Part shown: positions 12,692 through 20,658 of the stretch, piece by piece
Layout: every line of letters starts with the position of its first letter
How positions within the stretch are numbered: position 1 is the stretch's first letter
Source: a virus
Length of the DNA stretch: 37,159 nt
IMG/VR virus record: IMGVR_UViG_3300031251_000955
Span: 1 to 37,159 of that record
Direction: 5' to 3' (one strand)
Position numbers and translations under genes: made by a program
Notes under the pieces: generated by a model
What the model was told of the DNA's origin: nothing
The model's input: the letters and a program-made list of their open reading frames with translations, nothing else
Database searches by the model: none

Positions 12692-13540
12692 ATGTCGCAG
12701 CCGAATCGTTGGCAATGGAACGAGCATGAAGATGCGGCTCTGCATGAATTGCAGAACCACCATGCGGCCATTCTGTATTTGCGCGGCTTACGCAAGCATA
12801 TGGATTACGACACAGGATTGGTGGGTGTGCGACGCCGTATTTCGTTGCGCATGTTTGTGGAGCTTTTAGAGGAGCGGCGTGATCCAGGGAGTCCATTGCC
12901 TTGCTATGTGCCATCAATCGCATCTATTCGGTGGTGCCTTGATAGACTTGAAAAAGTTGGGTTGATTCGGCGCATGGAAAAAACACATCGTCTTGCTCCG
13001 ATGGTATTTGAACTGCCATTGGCCACTATCGGAATAATGAATAAACCGCAACAACAAGAGCTACAGCAAATAGCTACAGCAATAGATTTAACAAATAATA
13101 TCGATAAAAACAGTACCGACCAGAATAGCTACAACAAAGAGGTACAACAAGAGCTACATCAAAACCAAAAATATCCAGCATGCCCACATAAAGAATTATT
13201 GGCACTTTGGCGAGAGGCTATGAAGGGTAAAAAGGTGCCTGTGCCAAAAGAAGGATATTGGGAACCCAAGCGCAAGGGTTACCGCGATTTATCTGCCCGC
13301 TGGACAGAAGGTTTCAAGCGCGTGAACAGCGAAACTAAACTGCCGATATACATGGATAAAGAAAGTGGAATTAAGATAGCCACCATGGCAGGTGCATTGA
13401 AGTGGTGGGAAGGATTTTTTAATTACTGTGCAAAATCCACTTTTCTGACAACGGAATGTCGTGCGTTTGATCTCGACTGGGCAGTGAATTACGAAAACTT
13501 TAGAAAAATAATCCAGGGGAATTACATTGACAAGCAATAA
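12692..13540 (+). CDS. Replication initiator-like protein (lambda O-like)
   Basis: This 282-residue protein is probably the phage replication initiator. The N-terminal part (about 1-115) contains a winged-helix-like region (RRRISLRMFVELLEERRDPG ... IRWCLDRLEKVGLIRRME). A Gln/Asn-rich linker (about 118-160) follows, encoded by direct DNA repeats. The C-terminal domain ends DLDWAVNYENFRKIIQGNYI, a pattern seen in phage O/DnaD-type replication proteins. It directly precedes and overlaps the DnaB helicase gene. As in lambda O, the initiator gene contains iterons inside its own coding sequence, so the origin is probably internal. The exact family is not certain. Confidence 0.75.
   Translation: MSQPNRWQWNEHEDAALHELQNHHAAILYLRGLRKHMDYDTGLVGVRRRISLRMFVELLEERRDPGSPLPCYVPSIASIRWCLDRLEKVGLIRRMEKTHRLAPMVFELPLATIGIMNKPQQQELQQIATAIDLTNNIDKNSTDQNSYNKEVQQELHQNQKYPACPHKELLALWREAMKGKKVPVPKEGYWEPKRKGYRDLSARWTEGFKRVNSETKLPIYMDKESGIKIATMAGALKWWEGFFNYCAKSTFLTTECRAFDLDWAVNYENFRKIIQGNYIDKQ
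13059..13162 (+). repeat. Iteron cluster A, putative replication origin inside the initiator gene
   Basis: Five direct repeats with consensus AGCTACAGCAA start at 13059, 13072, 13127, 13140 and 13152. Two lie on the left and three on the right of an A/T-rich 44-bp spacer. Spacing within groups is 12-13 bp. The arrangement resembles lambda ori inside O. A second, non-coding copy of the whole arrangement lies at 15359-15475. Confidence 0.72.
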
Positions 13541-14936
13541 TGAACTGCCGCAAACATTGCGCGGGTTAAAAACCCCGCCACATAGTTTAGAGGCGGAACA
13601 ATCCGTGATTGGTGCGGCCATGCTCGATAACGATTGCATTGCCGATCTAATTGCCGAGGGTTTTTCTGCAGAATATTTTTATCACCCGCAGCATCGCACT
13701 ATCTGGAAAGCGGTTGAAGAGCTGGCTAACAAAGGTTGGGCGTGCGACTTGATAACGCTATCGGAGCGGATGGATGGATCTGAACTGCAAAACGCTGGTG
13801 GGCTGGCTTATCTGGCTGAGATTGCACGTAATACGCCGAGCGTAAGTAATGCCAAAGCCTATGCAAAAATAATTTGTGATCGTCACCGGCAACGTCGCTG
13901 GTTGCTTTGTGCGCAACAAATGTCAACTACTATCTATGATGATTCTATTCGGGATCATCAGGAAAAAATGGAAATCATTGATTCATTGATAACTGCAATG
14001 GTAGAAGCGGAACGAAGTAATACACAATTTGCGCTTAACGACTCATTGAAAATATTGCTGGATGATATTGATTTTAAATATCACAACCCCGGCATTCATG
14101 GGTTATTAACCGGCTTCAAGCATCTGGATCATCGACTGAACGGAATGCAGCCTGGTGATCTGGTCGTTATTGCAGGCAGGCCTGCGATGGGTAAAACCAC
14201 CGTGATGACAAACATTGCTGTCAACATGGCGCGTGCAAAACATGCAGGAATTATTTTTAGCCTTGAAATGCCGCACAAAAAACTTACACAGCGAATGGTT
14301 TCCGGTGCGGGAAAGGTAAAGATTGGCTTGCTACAAAGTGCCAAAGTTCAGGATATGGATGGCCAATGGGACAAGTTGAGTCTGGGTGTGTCGAAGCTGC
14401 GCGATCTTCCGATCGTGTACGACGATCAGGGCGGTCTTTCAGTTCAAGAAATTGCATCACGTACCAAGCGCGAACATCGTCAACGCAAACTCAGTTGGAT
14501 CATGGTTGACCACATTGGTTTGGTGGATAGCCGTCGTCACAAGGATCGCGATGATTTGAATATTGCCGATGTCACGCGCACCTTAAAACGGCTCGCTAAA
14601 GAGCTTGGGATTGTAGTGATTGCATTATCTCAGGTGAATCGAAAATGCGAGGAGCGTAGCAATAAGCGGCCTCGCATGAGTGATTTGTTGGGGAGTTCAG
14701 CAATTGAACAAGACGCCGATGCGGTGCTCATGCTCTATCGCGATAAATACTATGATGAAAATACACAGTATCCAAACCAGTTAGAGATTATTTCTGCCAA
14801 GTTGCGTGACGGCGAGCCTGGTATGGACTTTGTGCATTTCAGCGGTGAATACAATTCGGTTGATGATTGGGCGGAAGGTGCGACACCAGCGCATCGGGGA
14901 TTTTCGGGTAAAAAAGATGATGATGGTTATGAATAG
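13527..14936 (+). CDS. DnaB-type replicative helicase
   Basis: This is a hexameric 5'-3' DNA helicase for phage replication. The 469-residue protein has the DnaB N-terminal domain (about 15-125, HSLEAEQSVIGAAMLDNDCI) and a RecA-like C-terminal domain. Walker A GRPAMGKT is at 217-224 and FSLEMPHKKLTQRM follows. Walker B-like IMVDHIGLV and ALSQVNRKCEERSNKRP come next, then LLGSSAIEQDADAVLMLYRD. All are standard. It starts with TTG at 13527 (SD AGGGGA six bases upstream) and overlaps the initiator gene stop by 14 bases. Having its own helicase means the phage need not hijack the host DnaB. Confidence 0.95.
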   Translation: MTSNNELPQTLRGLKTPPHSLEAEQSVIGAAMLDNDCIADLIAEGFSAEYFYHPQHRTIWKAVEELANKGWACDLITLSERMDGSELQNAGGLAYLAEIARNTPSVSNAKAYAKIICDRHRQRRWLLCAQQMSTTIYDDSIRDHQEKMEIIDSLITAMVEAERSNTQFALNDSLKILLDDIDFKYHNPGIHGLLTGFKHLDHRLNGMQPGDLVVIAGRPAMGKTTVMTNIAVNMARAKHAGIIFSLEMPHKKLTQRMVSGAGKVKIGLLQSAKVQDMDGQWDKLSLGVSKLRDLPIVYDDQGGLSVQEIASRTKREHRQRKLSWIMVDHIGLVDSRRHKDRDDLNIADVTRTLKRLAKELGIVVIALSQVNRKCEERSNKRPRMSDLLGSSAIEQDADAVLMLYRDKYYDENTQYPNQLEIISAKLRDGEPGMDFVHFSGEYNSVDDWAEGATPAHRGFSGKKDDDGYE

Positions 14937-14945
14937 GGGGAAGTT

Positions 14946-15320
14946 ATGAGTGACGTTGCAACAACTGAGCAAAAGATATTGGCATGGGCCGAATGGTCGC
15001 GCAGTAATAATCCGATCAAGGCGCTGGATTATAAATCGCCTTCGCTTGCGCTAATTCGGCAACACATGGGTGGTGGTATACCGCTTCCGTGTATGACGGA
15101 TGATGAAGCGTTGAAAATTGATGCGGCAGTGATGAGATTAAGCATTAAGCAACCGGTTCTTCATCGTGCATTTCTAGCCTATTACTTATACAGAAAATCA
15201 CTGCGCGTGATAGCGAAAGAATTCGGTGATGTGAGTTTCAATTATATGAATGGGCAGATCAAACAAGCTGTGCATTGGATCGATGGCCAATTGGATGGTG
15301 TTGATGTAGATGCCGCGTAA
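14946..15320 (+). CDS. Late-gene antitermination protein, Q type
   Basis: The 124-residue protein has the length and layout of the phage antiterminator Q family: an acidic-basic helical protein with DDEALKIDAAVMRLSIKQPV, FLAYYLYRKSLRVIAKEFG and a C-terminal AVHWIDGQL. Q proteins load on RNA polymerase paused at the late promoter and let it pass the terminator. Consistent with this, a strong promoter and an intrinsic terminator lie just downstream, and the late genes follow. The ribosome binding site GGGGGAAGTT precedes the ATG at 14946. Confidence 0.8.
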   Translation: MSDVATTEQKILAWAEWSRSNNPIKALDYKSPSLALIRQHMGGGIPLPCMTDDEALKIDAAVMRLSIKQPVLHRAFLAYYLYRKSLRVIAKEFGDVSFNYMNGQIKQAVHWIDGQLDGVDVDAA

Positions 15321-15358
15321 CGTGTAAAAAACTGTTGCGGGATTATTCCGTTTTCAGG

Positions 15359-15475
15359 AGCTACAGCAAGAGAACAGCAATAGAGCTACAGCAAAGTAAA
15401 ATAACAAAAAACATCGGTAAAAGTAGTATTTTATTGCATAGCTACAGCACAAGGTACAGCAATGAGCTACAACAT
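15359..15475 (+). repeat. Iteron cluster B, intergenic second copy of the origin-like module
   Basis: Repeats matching AGCTACAGCAA start at 15359, 15384, 15440, 15452 and 15465, with a partial copy at 15371. The distance across the central spacer (second to third full repeat) is 56 bp versus 55 bp in cluster A. A 27-bp spacer segment (15402-15428) matches 13089-13115 at 22 of 27 positions. In the reading register of cluster A this copy has a stop codon. The conservation is therefore of DNA and not protein, pointing to a cis-acting replication or control site. Confidence 0.72.
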
Positions 15476-15560
15476 ACCTCCGAACTATCCGTAAATAATT
15501 ACTTCTACTGCGTAGAAGAGTATGCAACGTTAAACTTCAAAAATAATTATCGTTGACTTG

Positions 15561-15590
15561 TTGACAGTGTGCGCACAGAAGTTATATAAA
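15561..15590 (+). promoter_or_regulatory. Predicted late promoter (pR'-like)
   Basis: TTGACA at 15561-15566 is followed at 16-18 bp by the A/T stretch TATATAAA (15583-15590), a strong sigma-70 promoter. It lies between the Q gene and an intrinsic terminator, as lambda pR' does. The rest of the gap between the Q gene and 15699 holds only iteron cluster B and tR'. Confidence 0.78.
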
Positions 15591-15651
15591 CGTGTCATTG
15601 CTGCGGTTTTGCTGCTCTGGCCAAACCAAACATCCAACAAACATTTCTGAG

Positions 15652-15678
15652 AACCCGTCCATAGCGACGGGTTTTTTT
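15652..15678 (+). terminator. Intrinsic terminator (tR'-like)
   Basis: AACCCGTC-CATAGC-GACGGGTT is a perfect 8-bp stem with a 6-base loop followed by a run of seven T (15672-15678). It stands about 80 bp after the predicted late promoter and before all late genes, so late expression would need antitermination by the Q-like protein. Confidence 0.9.
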
Positions 15679-15698
15679 GTTCTACGTGGAACCATTGC

Positions 15699-15992
15699 AT
15701 GTTGAAAGTTCAATTCGATCCAAAGATAAGTTTGGGAAGCATACTCACAATCATCGGCGGTATTGTGAGCATGATGGTTTTTGTAGCAACACTCACAGAG
15801 AAGTTTGCTGATTACGACAAGCGCATTGAATTGACCAGAGGCCGCGTTGAAGAAGTGAGCAAGGATGTTGCGCATGTGCGTGAGATACAAGACATCAACC
15901 AAAGTAACTTCAATCAGTTTCGTGAACAGTTCACCGGCAACCTGCTTACCATTGATAGCAAGCTGGATCATCTAATTCAACAGCGACGATAG
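15699..15992 (+). CDS. Small membrane-anchored coiled-coil protein
   Basis: The 97-residue protein has one hydrophobic segment at about 12-31 (LGSILTIIGGIVSMMVFVAT) followed by a long charged helical or coiled-coil region (KFADYDKRIELTRGRVEEVS...). It is the first late gene, just before the terminase genes. Similar short proteins are common at this place in lambda-like and P2-like phages; some are spanin- or holin-like, but I cannot assign a function. Confidence 0.6.
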   Translation: MLKVQFDPKISLGSILTIIGGIVSMMVFVATLTEKFADYDKRIELTRGRVEEVSKDVAHVREIQDINQSNFNQFREQFTGNLLTIDSKLDHLIQQRR

Positions 15993-16108
15993 CTATATCT
16001 TTCAACGGGTCCTTCCCAGCACATACGCGGTTACGGCTCAGAGAGTCGCGATTCTTTTCTAGCTGCAATTTTGTATAGGACTTCCTTACTTTTCAATGTG
16101 TTGCTGCT

Positions 16109-16627
16109 ATGGGTCAACGTGTAAATAAAAAAACCTTAGCAAAAATTCTCGACAAATCAGAACGCACGCTAACCGAATGGCAGGCCGCTGGCATGCCGAT
16201 GCTTGTGAACGCGGGACGCGGATCAAGTAATACCTACGACACCGCAGCAGTTATCCAATGGATGCTGGATCGCTCTGCATCCAGCGGCGCAACTGAGAGC
16301 TCGAAAGATCGCCGTGAACGATTGCAAGGCGACTTGATTGAAGCGCAGTTGGCGGAAAAATCGGGCCAGCTGGTGCCAGCCGATGAGATCGTGTTTACGT
16401 GGAATAACATGATTCAGAGCGCACGCAATATTTTGTTATCGATGGCCGACAAACTGAAAGTGGAAATCGACACCAGCTATGCAACCGATGTCGATGTTGA
16501 ATTAATTAATGCACACACCAACGAAGCCCTCAGCAAGCTGGCTGCATACCAGCCAGAACACACTGAGGCGAATGATCATAGCGGCAGCGCAGAAATTCGC
16601 GCCACCATTGAAGATCAGCACGACTGA
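16109..16627 (+). CDS. Terminase small subunit, Nu1-like
   Basis: The 172-residue DNA packaging protein recognises the cos or pac site. The N-terminal winged-helix/excisionase-like domain reads VNKKTLAKILDKSERTLTEW, followed by YDTAAVIQWML. The helical middle (RLQGDLIEAQLAEKSGQLVP) matches the lambda Nu1/DUF1441 type. It overlaps the start of the large subunit gene, as is common. The gap before it (15993-16108) shows no gene; a cos site could lie in or near it but cannot be recognised by eye. Confidence 0.85.
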   Translation: MGQRVNKKTLAKILDKSERTLTEWQAAGMPMLVNAGRGSSNTYDTAAVIQWMLDRSASSGATESSKDRRERLQGDLIEAQLAEKSGQLVPADEIVFTWNNMIQSARNILLSMADKLKVEIDTSYATDVDVELINAHTNEALSKLAAYQPEHTEANDHSGSAEIRATIEDQHD

Positions 16628-18545
16628 GTGGGCAAATCGATTCCGGTATTTGAATTCTAAGTCGTCAGCTAATCCTGGGCGCTATAGCAGCGCCCTGACG
16701 CCTTACATTGCCGGTATTCACGCCGCGCTGGATGATCCGAAAATCTGGAAAGTTGTCGGCATGAAGGCCGCGCAGATTGCGTGGACGGACGGGGTTATCA
16801 ACAATTACATCGGTCGCCGGATCGATATTGATCCGTGCCCGATATTGATGATGTTCCCAAAAGAGGGTGCTGCAAAAGAATACAACACCGAAAAGTTTGA
16901 GCCGATGGTGGAGGTCACGCCGCGTCTGGCAGACAAGGTCGATATCACCAAAAGCCGCAAAGCTGATAACCGGCAATTGTTCAAAAATTTTCCGGGCGGT
17001 TTTCTGAAAATGGTTGGGGCGAATAGCCCCAGCTCGGTGAAATCAACTTCGGCACCGGTAGCAATCGTAGAGGAGCCGGATGATTGCACGCAAAATCTTC
17101 GAGGCCAAGGGGATGCAATCAAGCTCTTTGAAGAGCGTACTAAAACATACGACCCACGCCGTAAAGTAATTTTTGGCGGAACGCCATCGATCAAAGGCAT
17201 ATCGAATATTGAGGATGCCTATAACAATAGTGATCGCCGAAAATTCTGGATACCTTGCCACGACTGTGGGCAAAGTCATGTACTCGATTGGGAGTATGTA
17301 ACCTGGGATGAAGATGAAAGCCAGACACACGAAGTGTATGGAACGGCGTTACCAACAACAGCGAAATATATTTGTCCGCATTGTGGATCGATCTGGAATG
17401 ATCTGCAGAAAAATCGCAACGTCCGCAAAGGCGAATGGCGAGCAGAAAAACCGTGCAATGGTATTGCGGGTTTTTACATCAATGAATTGTACAGCCCGTT
17501 TCACGGATCACGATTCAGCCGTCTTGTTGAGCGTTATCTGGAAGCGTGTCATCACCGCGATCAGGGCGATGAAAGTGAAATAATCGTGTTCGTCAATTCA
17601 TGCCTTGGCAAAGCGTATGAATATGAATCGGATGCGCCGGATCATGATGAGCTCGCTGCTAAAGCGCTTGAGTACGATGAGTTATCAATACCGCAAGGCG
17701 GATTGATACTTACTGCCGGTGTTGACGTTCAGCATGATCGCTTAGCCGTCATCATTCGCGCGTGGGGTCGTGATGAAGAATCCTGGCTGGTGTACTGGGG
17801 TGAGTTGTATGGAAACACCGTTGATAAAAATGATGTTGTCTGGCAAGGGCTCGACAATATTTTATTTCGCGGTTTCAAGCACGCGAGCGGTGCAACACTT
17901 GGGTTGAGCGCCGCGTCAATTGATGCCAGTGATGGCAATACCAATGACGCCGTTTATCACTATGTTCGTACTCGCCAACATCGCGGTGTGATGGCCATCA
18001 AGGGTGCGCCCGATCAGAGTTCTGATCGCGAAATTTATTCAGCACCAAAAGCAAATATTGATAACGACGCCAGAGGCCGAAAGGCGACCAAAGCAGATCG
18101 TTATGGTTTGAAGCCGTACATTATCGGCACACAGAAGGCGAAGGATTTAATTGCAAATCGCATGCGATTGGAGGGACAGGGAGGTGGCCGCATGCATTGG
18201 TATAAGGCCGTATCCGAAAATTATTACGATCAAATTACCAGTGAAGTAAAAGCGCCGAGTCCGCGCAATCCGCGTAAAAAAATGTGGCAGAAAAAATCCG
18301 GTGCTCGAAATGAAGCATGGGATTGTGAAGTGTATGCATTGCATGCAAGCAGGCGTTGCAAGGTGCATCTAATGCAGTCAGTGCATTGGGACAACCTGCA
18401 AAAAAAACTATTGCAATCTGATCTGTTTAGTTCGCCTGCAGAGGCGGTTGCACCAATGCCTGCAGCTGAATCGGCACAGCAAAAGCCGACTGAAAAGCAA
18501 AATCAAATTAAACGAAAACGTAACCGGTTTGCAACATCATGGTAA
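16572..18545 (+). CDS. Terminase large subunit, GpA family
   Basis: The roughly 657-residue packaging ATPase/nuclease belongs to the lambda gpA type. It has the N-terminal ISTTEWANRFRYL segment, the GRY/TPY region, an adenine-binding and Walker-A-like stretch MKAAQIAWTD, and the acidic IVEEPDD box. The zinc-finger-like CHDCGQSH ... CPHCGSIW follows, then a C-terminal nuclease domain with GVDVQHDRLAV and the final WDCEVYALHA. The Walker A deviates from GxxxxGK(T/S), as known in GpA enzymes. I chose the ATG at 16572 (GAGGCG upstream); the open frame extends to 16509. It overlaps TerS by 56 bases. Confidence 0.93.
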   Translation: MIIAAAQKFAPPLKISTTEWANRFRYLNSKSSANPGRYSSALTPYIAGIHAALDDPKIWKVVGMKAAQIAWTDGVINNYIGRRIDIDPCPILMMFPKEGAAKEYNTEKFEPMVEVTPRLADKVDITKSRKADNRQLFKNFPGGFLKMVGANSPSSVKSTSAPVAIVEEPDDCTQNLRGQGDAIKLFEERTKTYDPRRKVIFGGTPSIKGISNIEDAYNNSDRRKFWIPCHDCGQSHVLDWEYVTWDEDESQTHEVYGTALPTTAKYICPHCGSIWNDLQKNRNVRKGEWRAEKPCNGIAGFYINELYSPFHGSRFSRLVERYLEACHHRDQGDESEIIVFVNSCLGKAYEYESDAPDHDELAAKALEYDELSIPQGGLILTAGVDVQHDRLAVIIRAWGRDEESWLVYWGELYGNTVDKNDVVWQGLDNILFRGFKHASGATLGLSAASIDASDGNTNDAVYHYVRTRQHRGVMAIKGAPDQSSDREIYSAPKANIDNDARGRKATKADRYGLKPYIIGTQKAKDLIANRMRLEGQGGGRMHWYKAVSENYYDQITSEVKAPSPRNPRKKMWQKKSGARNEAWDCEVYALHASRRCKVHLMQSVHWDNLQKKLLQSDLFSSPAEAVAPMPAAESAQQKPTEKQNQIKRKRNRFATSW

Positions 18546-19123
18546 AGCTGTCTTCCAAAGCACCAAATAAACTGGCTGTTGGTGGCACTGCGTGTTGGCT
18601 TACATCGTTTCCAGATTATTCAAGTGACGATAGTTGGTCGGTTAAGTGTCGTTTTATTAATGCTACCAACACGTATACGGTAACTGCAGAAAGCAATTGG
18701 ACGGATGACGATGGCCAAACGCATGGCCAAAGCGATTGGTATTTTGCGGTAGATAAAACGCTTAGCGATACATTTGCTGTTGGAATTTACAACACAGTAA
18801 TCATTGCTACTACTGACACGCAACGGATTGTTCTTGCAGAAAGCCAGGTTGAAATAGTGCCGGGCGTGTTTGGCGATGATTCGAGTACGCATGTCGATGC
18901 ACTCAGCCATGCAAGAAAAATGTTGTCTGCAATTGAAGCGGTGCTCGAACGCCGTGCTACAACCGATCAGGAAAGTTACTCAATCAATGGCCGTTCTATC
19001 ACGCGTATTGCAGTGCAGGATTTAATTTTGCTACGCGATAAATATCGCCGTGAAGTGGCGATGCAAGAACGCGTTGCCAAGTTTGGCAATGCAGGCCCCG
19101 GTAAAGTGTTGGTGCGTTTCTAA
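18539..19123 (+). CDS. Head-tail joining-type protein (gpW position), hypothetical
   Basis: The 194-residue protein has a beta-rich N-terminal half (WLTSFPDYSSDDSWSVKCRF...). The C-terminal helical segment (DALSHARKMLSAIEAVLERR ... ILLRDKYRREVAMQERVAKF) resembles the short gpW-type proteins placed between TerL and portal in lambda-like phages. It overlaps TerL by seven bases and its stop overlaps the portal start. It probably contributes to the connector or to head completion, with the role inferred from position and the helical tail. Confidence 0.65.
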   Translation: MVKLSSKAPNKLAVGGTACWLTSFPDYSSDDSWSVKCRFINATNTYTVTAESNWTDDDGQTHGQSDWYFAVDKTLSDTFAVGIYNTVIIATTDTQRIVLAESQVEIVPGVFGDDSSTHVDALSHARKMLSAIEAVLERRATTDQESYSINGRSITRIAVQDLILLRDKYRREVAMQERVAKFGNAGPGKVLVRF

Positions 19124-20658
19124 TGTCAATGTACAAACGCATCCTGGGTAAGATGGGGCTAGTGCCTGCGTCAGATCTGGCCGAAGTAAAAAAACAGGCA
19201 CAGCGAGCTTATGCCGCTGCACAAATTACACGGCTCAATAGCAACTGGAAAACGTATACCCAAACGGCAAATCGCGATATTGCACTCGCGCTGCCAGTGC
19301 TGCGCGCACGCTCACGTGACCTTGCGCAGAATAACGAATACATGCGCAAGTTTGTGATGATGGTGCGCAACAATGTGTCGGGCCCAAACGGCATGAACCT
19401 ATTAGTTCATGCACTGCGCCCTGATGGCACCATTGATAAAAAAGATTCACAACGGCTCGAAAAAGCATTTGCCAAGTGGAGCAAAAAAGGCAACTGCGAT
19501 ATTACCGGTCGTTATTCGCTCCGTGATATTGAACACCTGGCATTGCATGCTATTGCGCGTGATGGTGAAAGCATCATCATCAAACATTATGGGCGCGGCA
19601 TCTTTGGATTCCAGCTACAGATTATTGATGTTGCATTGCTGGATGACCGGCTGAATCGTGATATGCCAAACGGCAATCGCATCCGCATGGGCATAGAGCT
19701 GGATACATCCAATAAACCCGTTGCATATTGGTTTATCCAGACCAACACAACAGACATTTACAGCACCTATGCCATGCCTGCATCGCCACACATGCGTGTG
19801 CCTGCAGAGAATGTATATCACTTGTTTGTGCCGGAAGATGCGGACCAATTGCGTGGCGTGCCCTGGGCGCACGCATCGATGGCCGCATTGAATGATTTAG
19901 GCGGCTACAAGGAAGCTGCAATTATTGCCGCGCGTGTCGGTGCTGCAAAAATGGGCTTCTATACTCCAACGGAAAATAACACCGGAGATCCATTCCCTGG
20001 TGCAAGCAGTGGTGAAACCACGGAGAAGGGAGATTTTATTGATGAAGTTGCTGCCGGTGAATTTGGCATTGTGCCGCAAGGTTACAAACTGGAAAAGTTT
20101 GATCCAACCTATCCGCACGCAACGTTCAGCGATTTTTATAAAACTTGTTTGCGCGGTGTGTCAGTGGGTTTCGGTGTTGCATACCACAGCCTTGCAGGCG
20201 ATCTCGAGAGTGTCAATCTTAGTAGTGCGCGCGTTGGTTTGGTGGAAGAGCGCGATCTGTGGAAGTCGATACAAAACTGGTTTATTGAAGGCTTCAACGA
20301 TCAGTTGTATAGCGATTGGCTAACCCCGGCATTGTTAAGCGGTCAACTCGATCCGCTACCATTTTCCAAACGCGACAAATTTGATGCAGCTATCTGGCAA
20401 GGCCGTCGTTGGCAATGGGTTGATCCGACAAAAGAAGTGGCGGCTGCCAAAGAAGAAATCAATACCGGCCTTTCAACTCGTGCGCAGTACATCCGAAACC
20501 AGGGTTACGACCCGGAAGAAGTGTGGGCAGAGCTGCAAAAAGAAAATGACTTGTTAAAAGACATCCTGCCGCCGGAAACATCAGGCGCTACCCAGGCTGT
20601 TGCAAACAACACCGATGAATCTGGAGGTAAAGGCAATGCCAAAGACCAGCAAGATTGA
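19123..20658 (+). CDS. Portal protein, lambda family
   Basis: The 511-residue protein forms the dodecameric portal through which DNA enters the head. Typical segments are LARSRDLAQNNEYMRKFVMM-like text near 65-85, NVSGPNGMNLLV, LHAIARDGESIIIKHYG, GVPWAHASMAALNDLGGYKE and the C-terminal WLTPAL ... WVDPTKEVAAAKEEINTGLST. These match lambda gpB/P2-like portals of the lambda family. The C-terminal 23 codons overlap the start region of the next gene, indicating coupling. Confidence 0.93.
   Translation: MSMYKRILGKMGLVPASDLAEVKKQAQRAYAAAQITRLNSNWKTYTQTANRDIALALPVLRARSRDLAQNNEYMRKFVMMVRNNVSGPNGMNLLVHALRPDGTIDKKDSQRLEKAFAKWSKKGNCDITGRYSLRDIEHLALHAIARDGESIIIKHYGRGIFGFQLQIIDVALLDDRLNRDMPNGNRIRMGIELDTSNKPVAYWFIQTNTTDIYSTYAMPASPHMRVPAENVYHLFVPEDADQLRGVPWAHASMAALNDLGGYKEAAIIAARVGAAKMGFYTPTENNTGDPFPGASSGETTEKGDFIDEVAAGEFGIVPQGYKLEKFDPTYPHATFSDFYKTCLRGVSVGFGVAYHSLAGDLESVNLSSARVGLVEERDLWKSIQNWFIEGFNDQLYSDWLTPALLSGQLDPLPFSKRDKFDAAIWQGRRWQWVDPTKEVAAAKEEINTGLSTRAQYIRNQGYDPEEVWAELQKENDLLKDILPPETSGATQAVANNTDESGGKGNAKDQQD

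Noticed and set aside
15335-15556. A 73-codon open frame in the gap after the Q-like gene.
   Set aside because: It is made largely of the iteron repeats, has no good ribosome binding site and shows no protein-like pattern. The region is better read as cis-acting repeats plus the late promoter.
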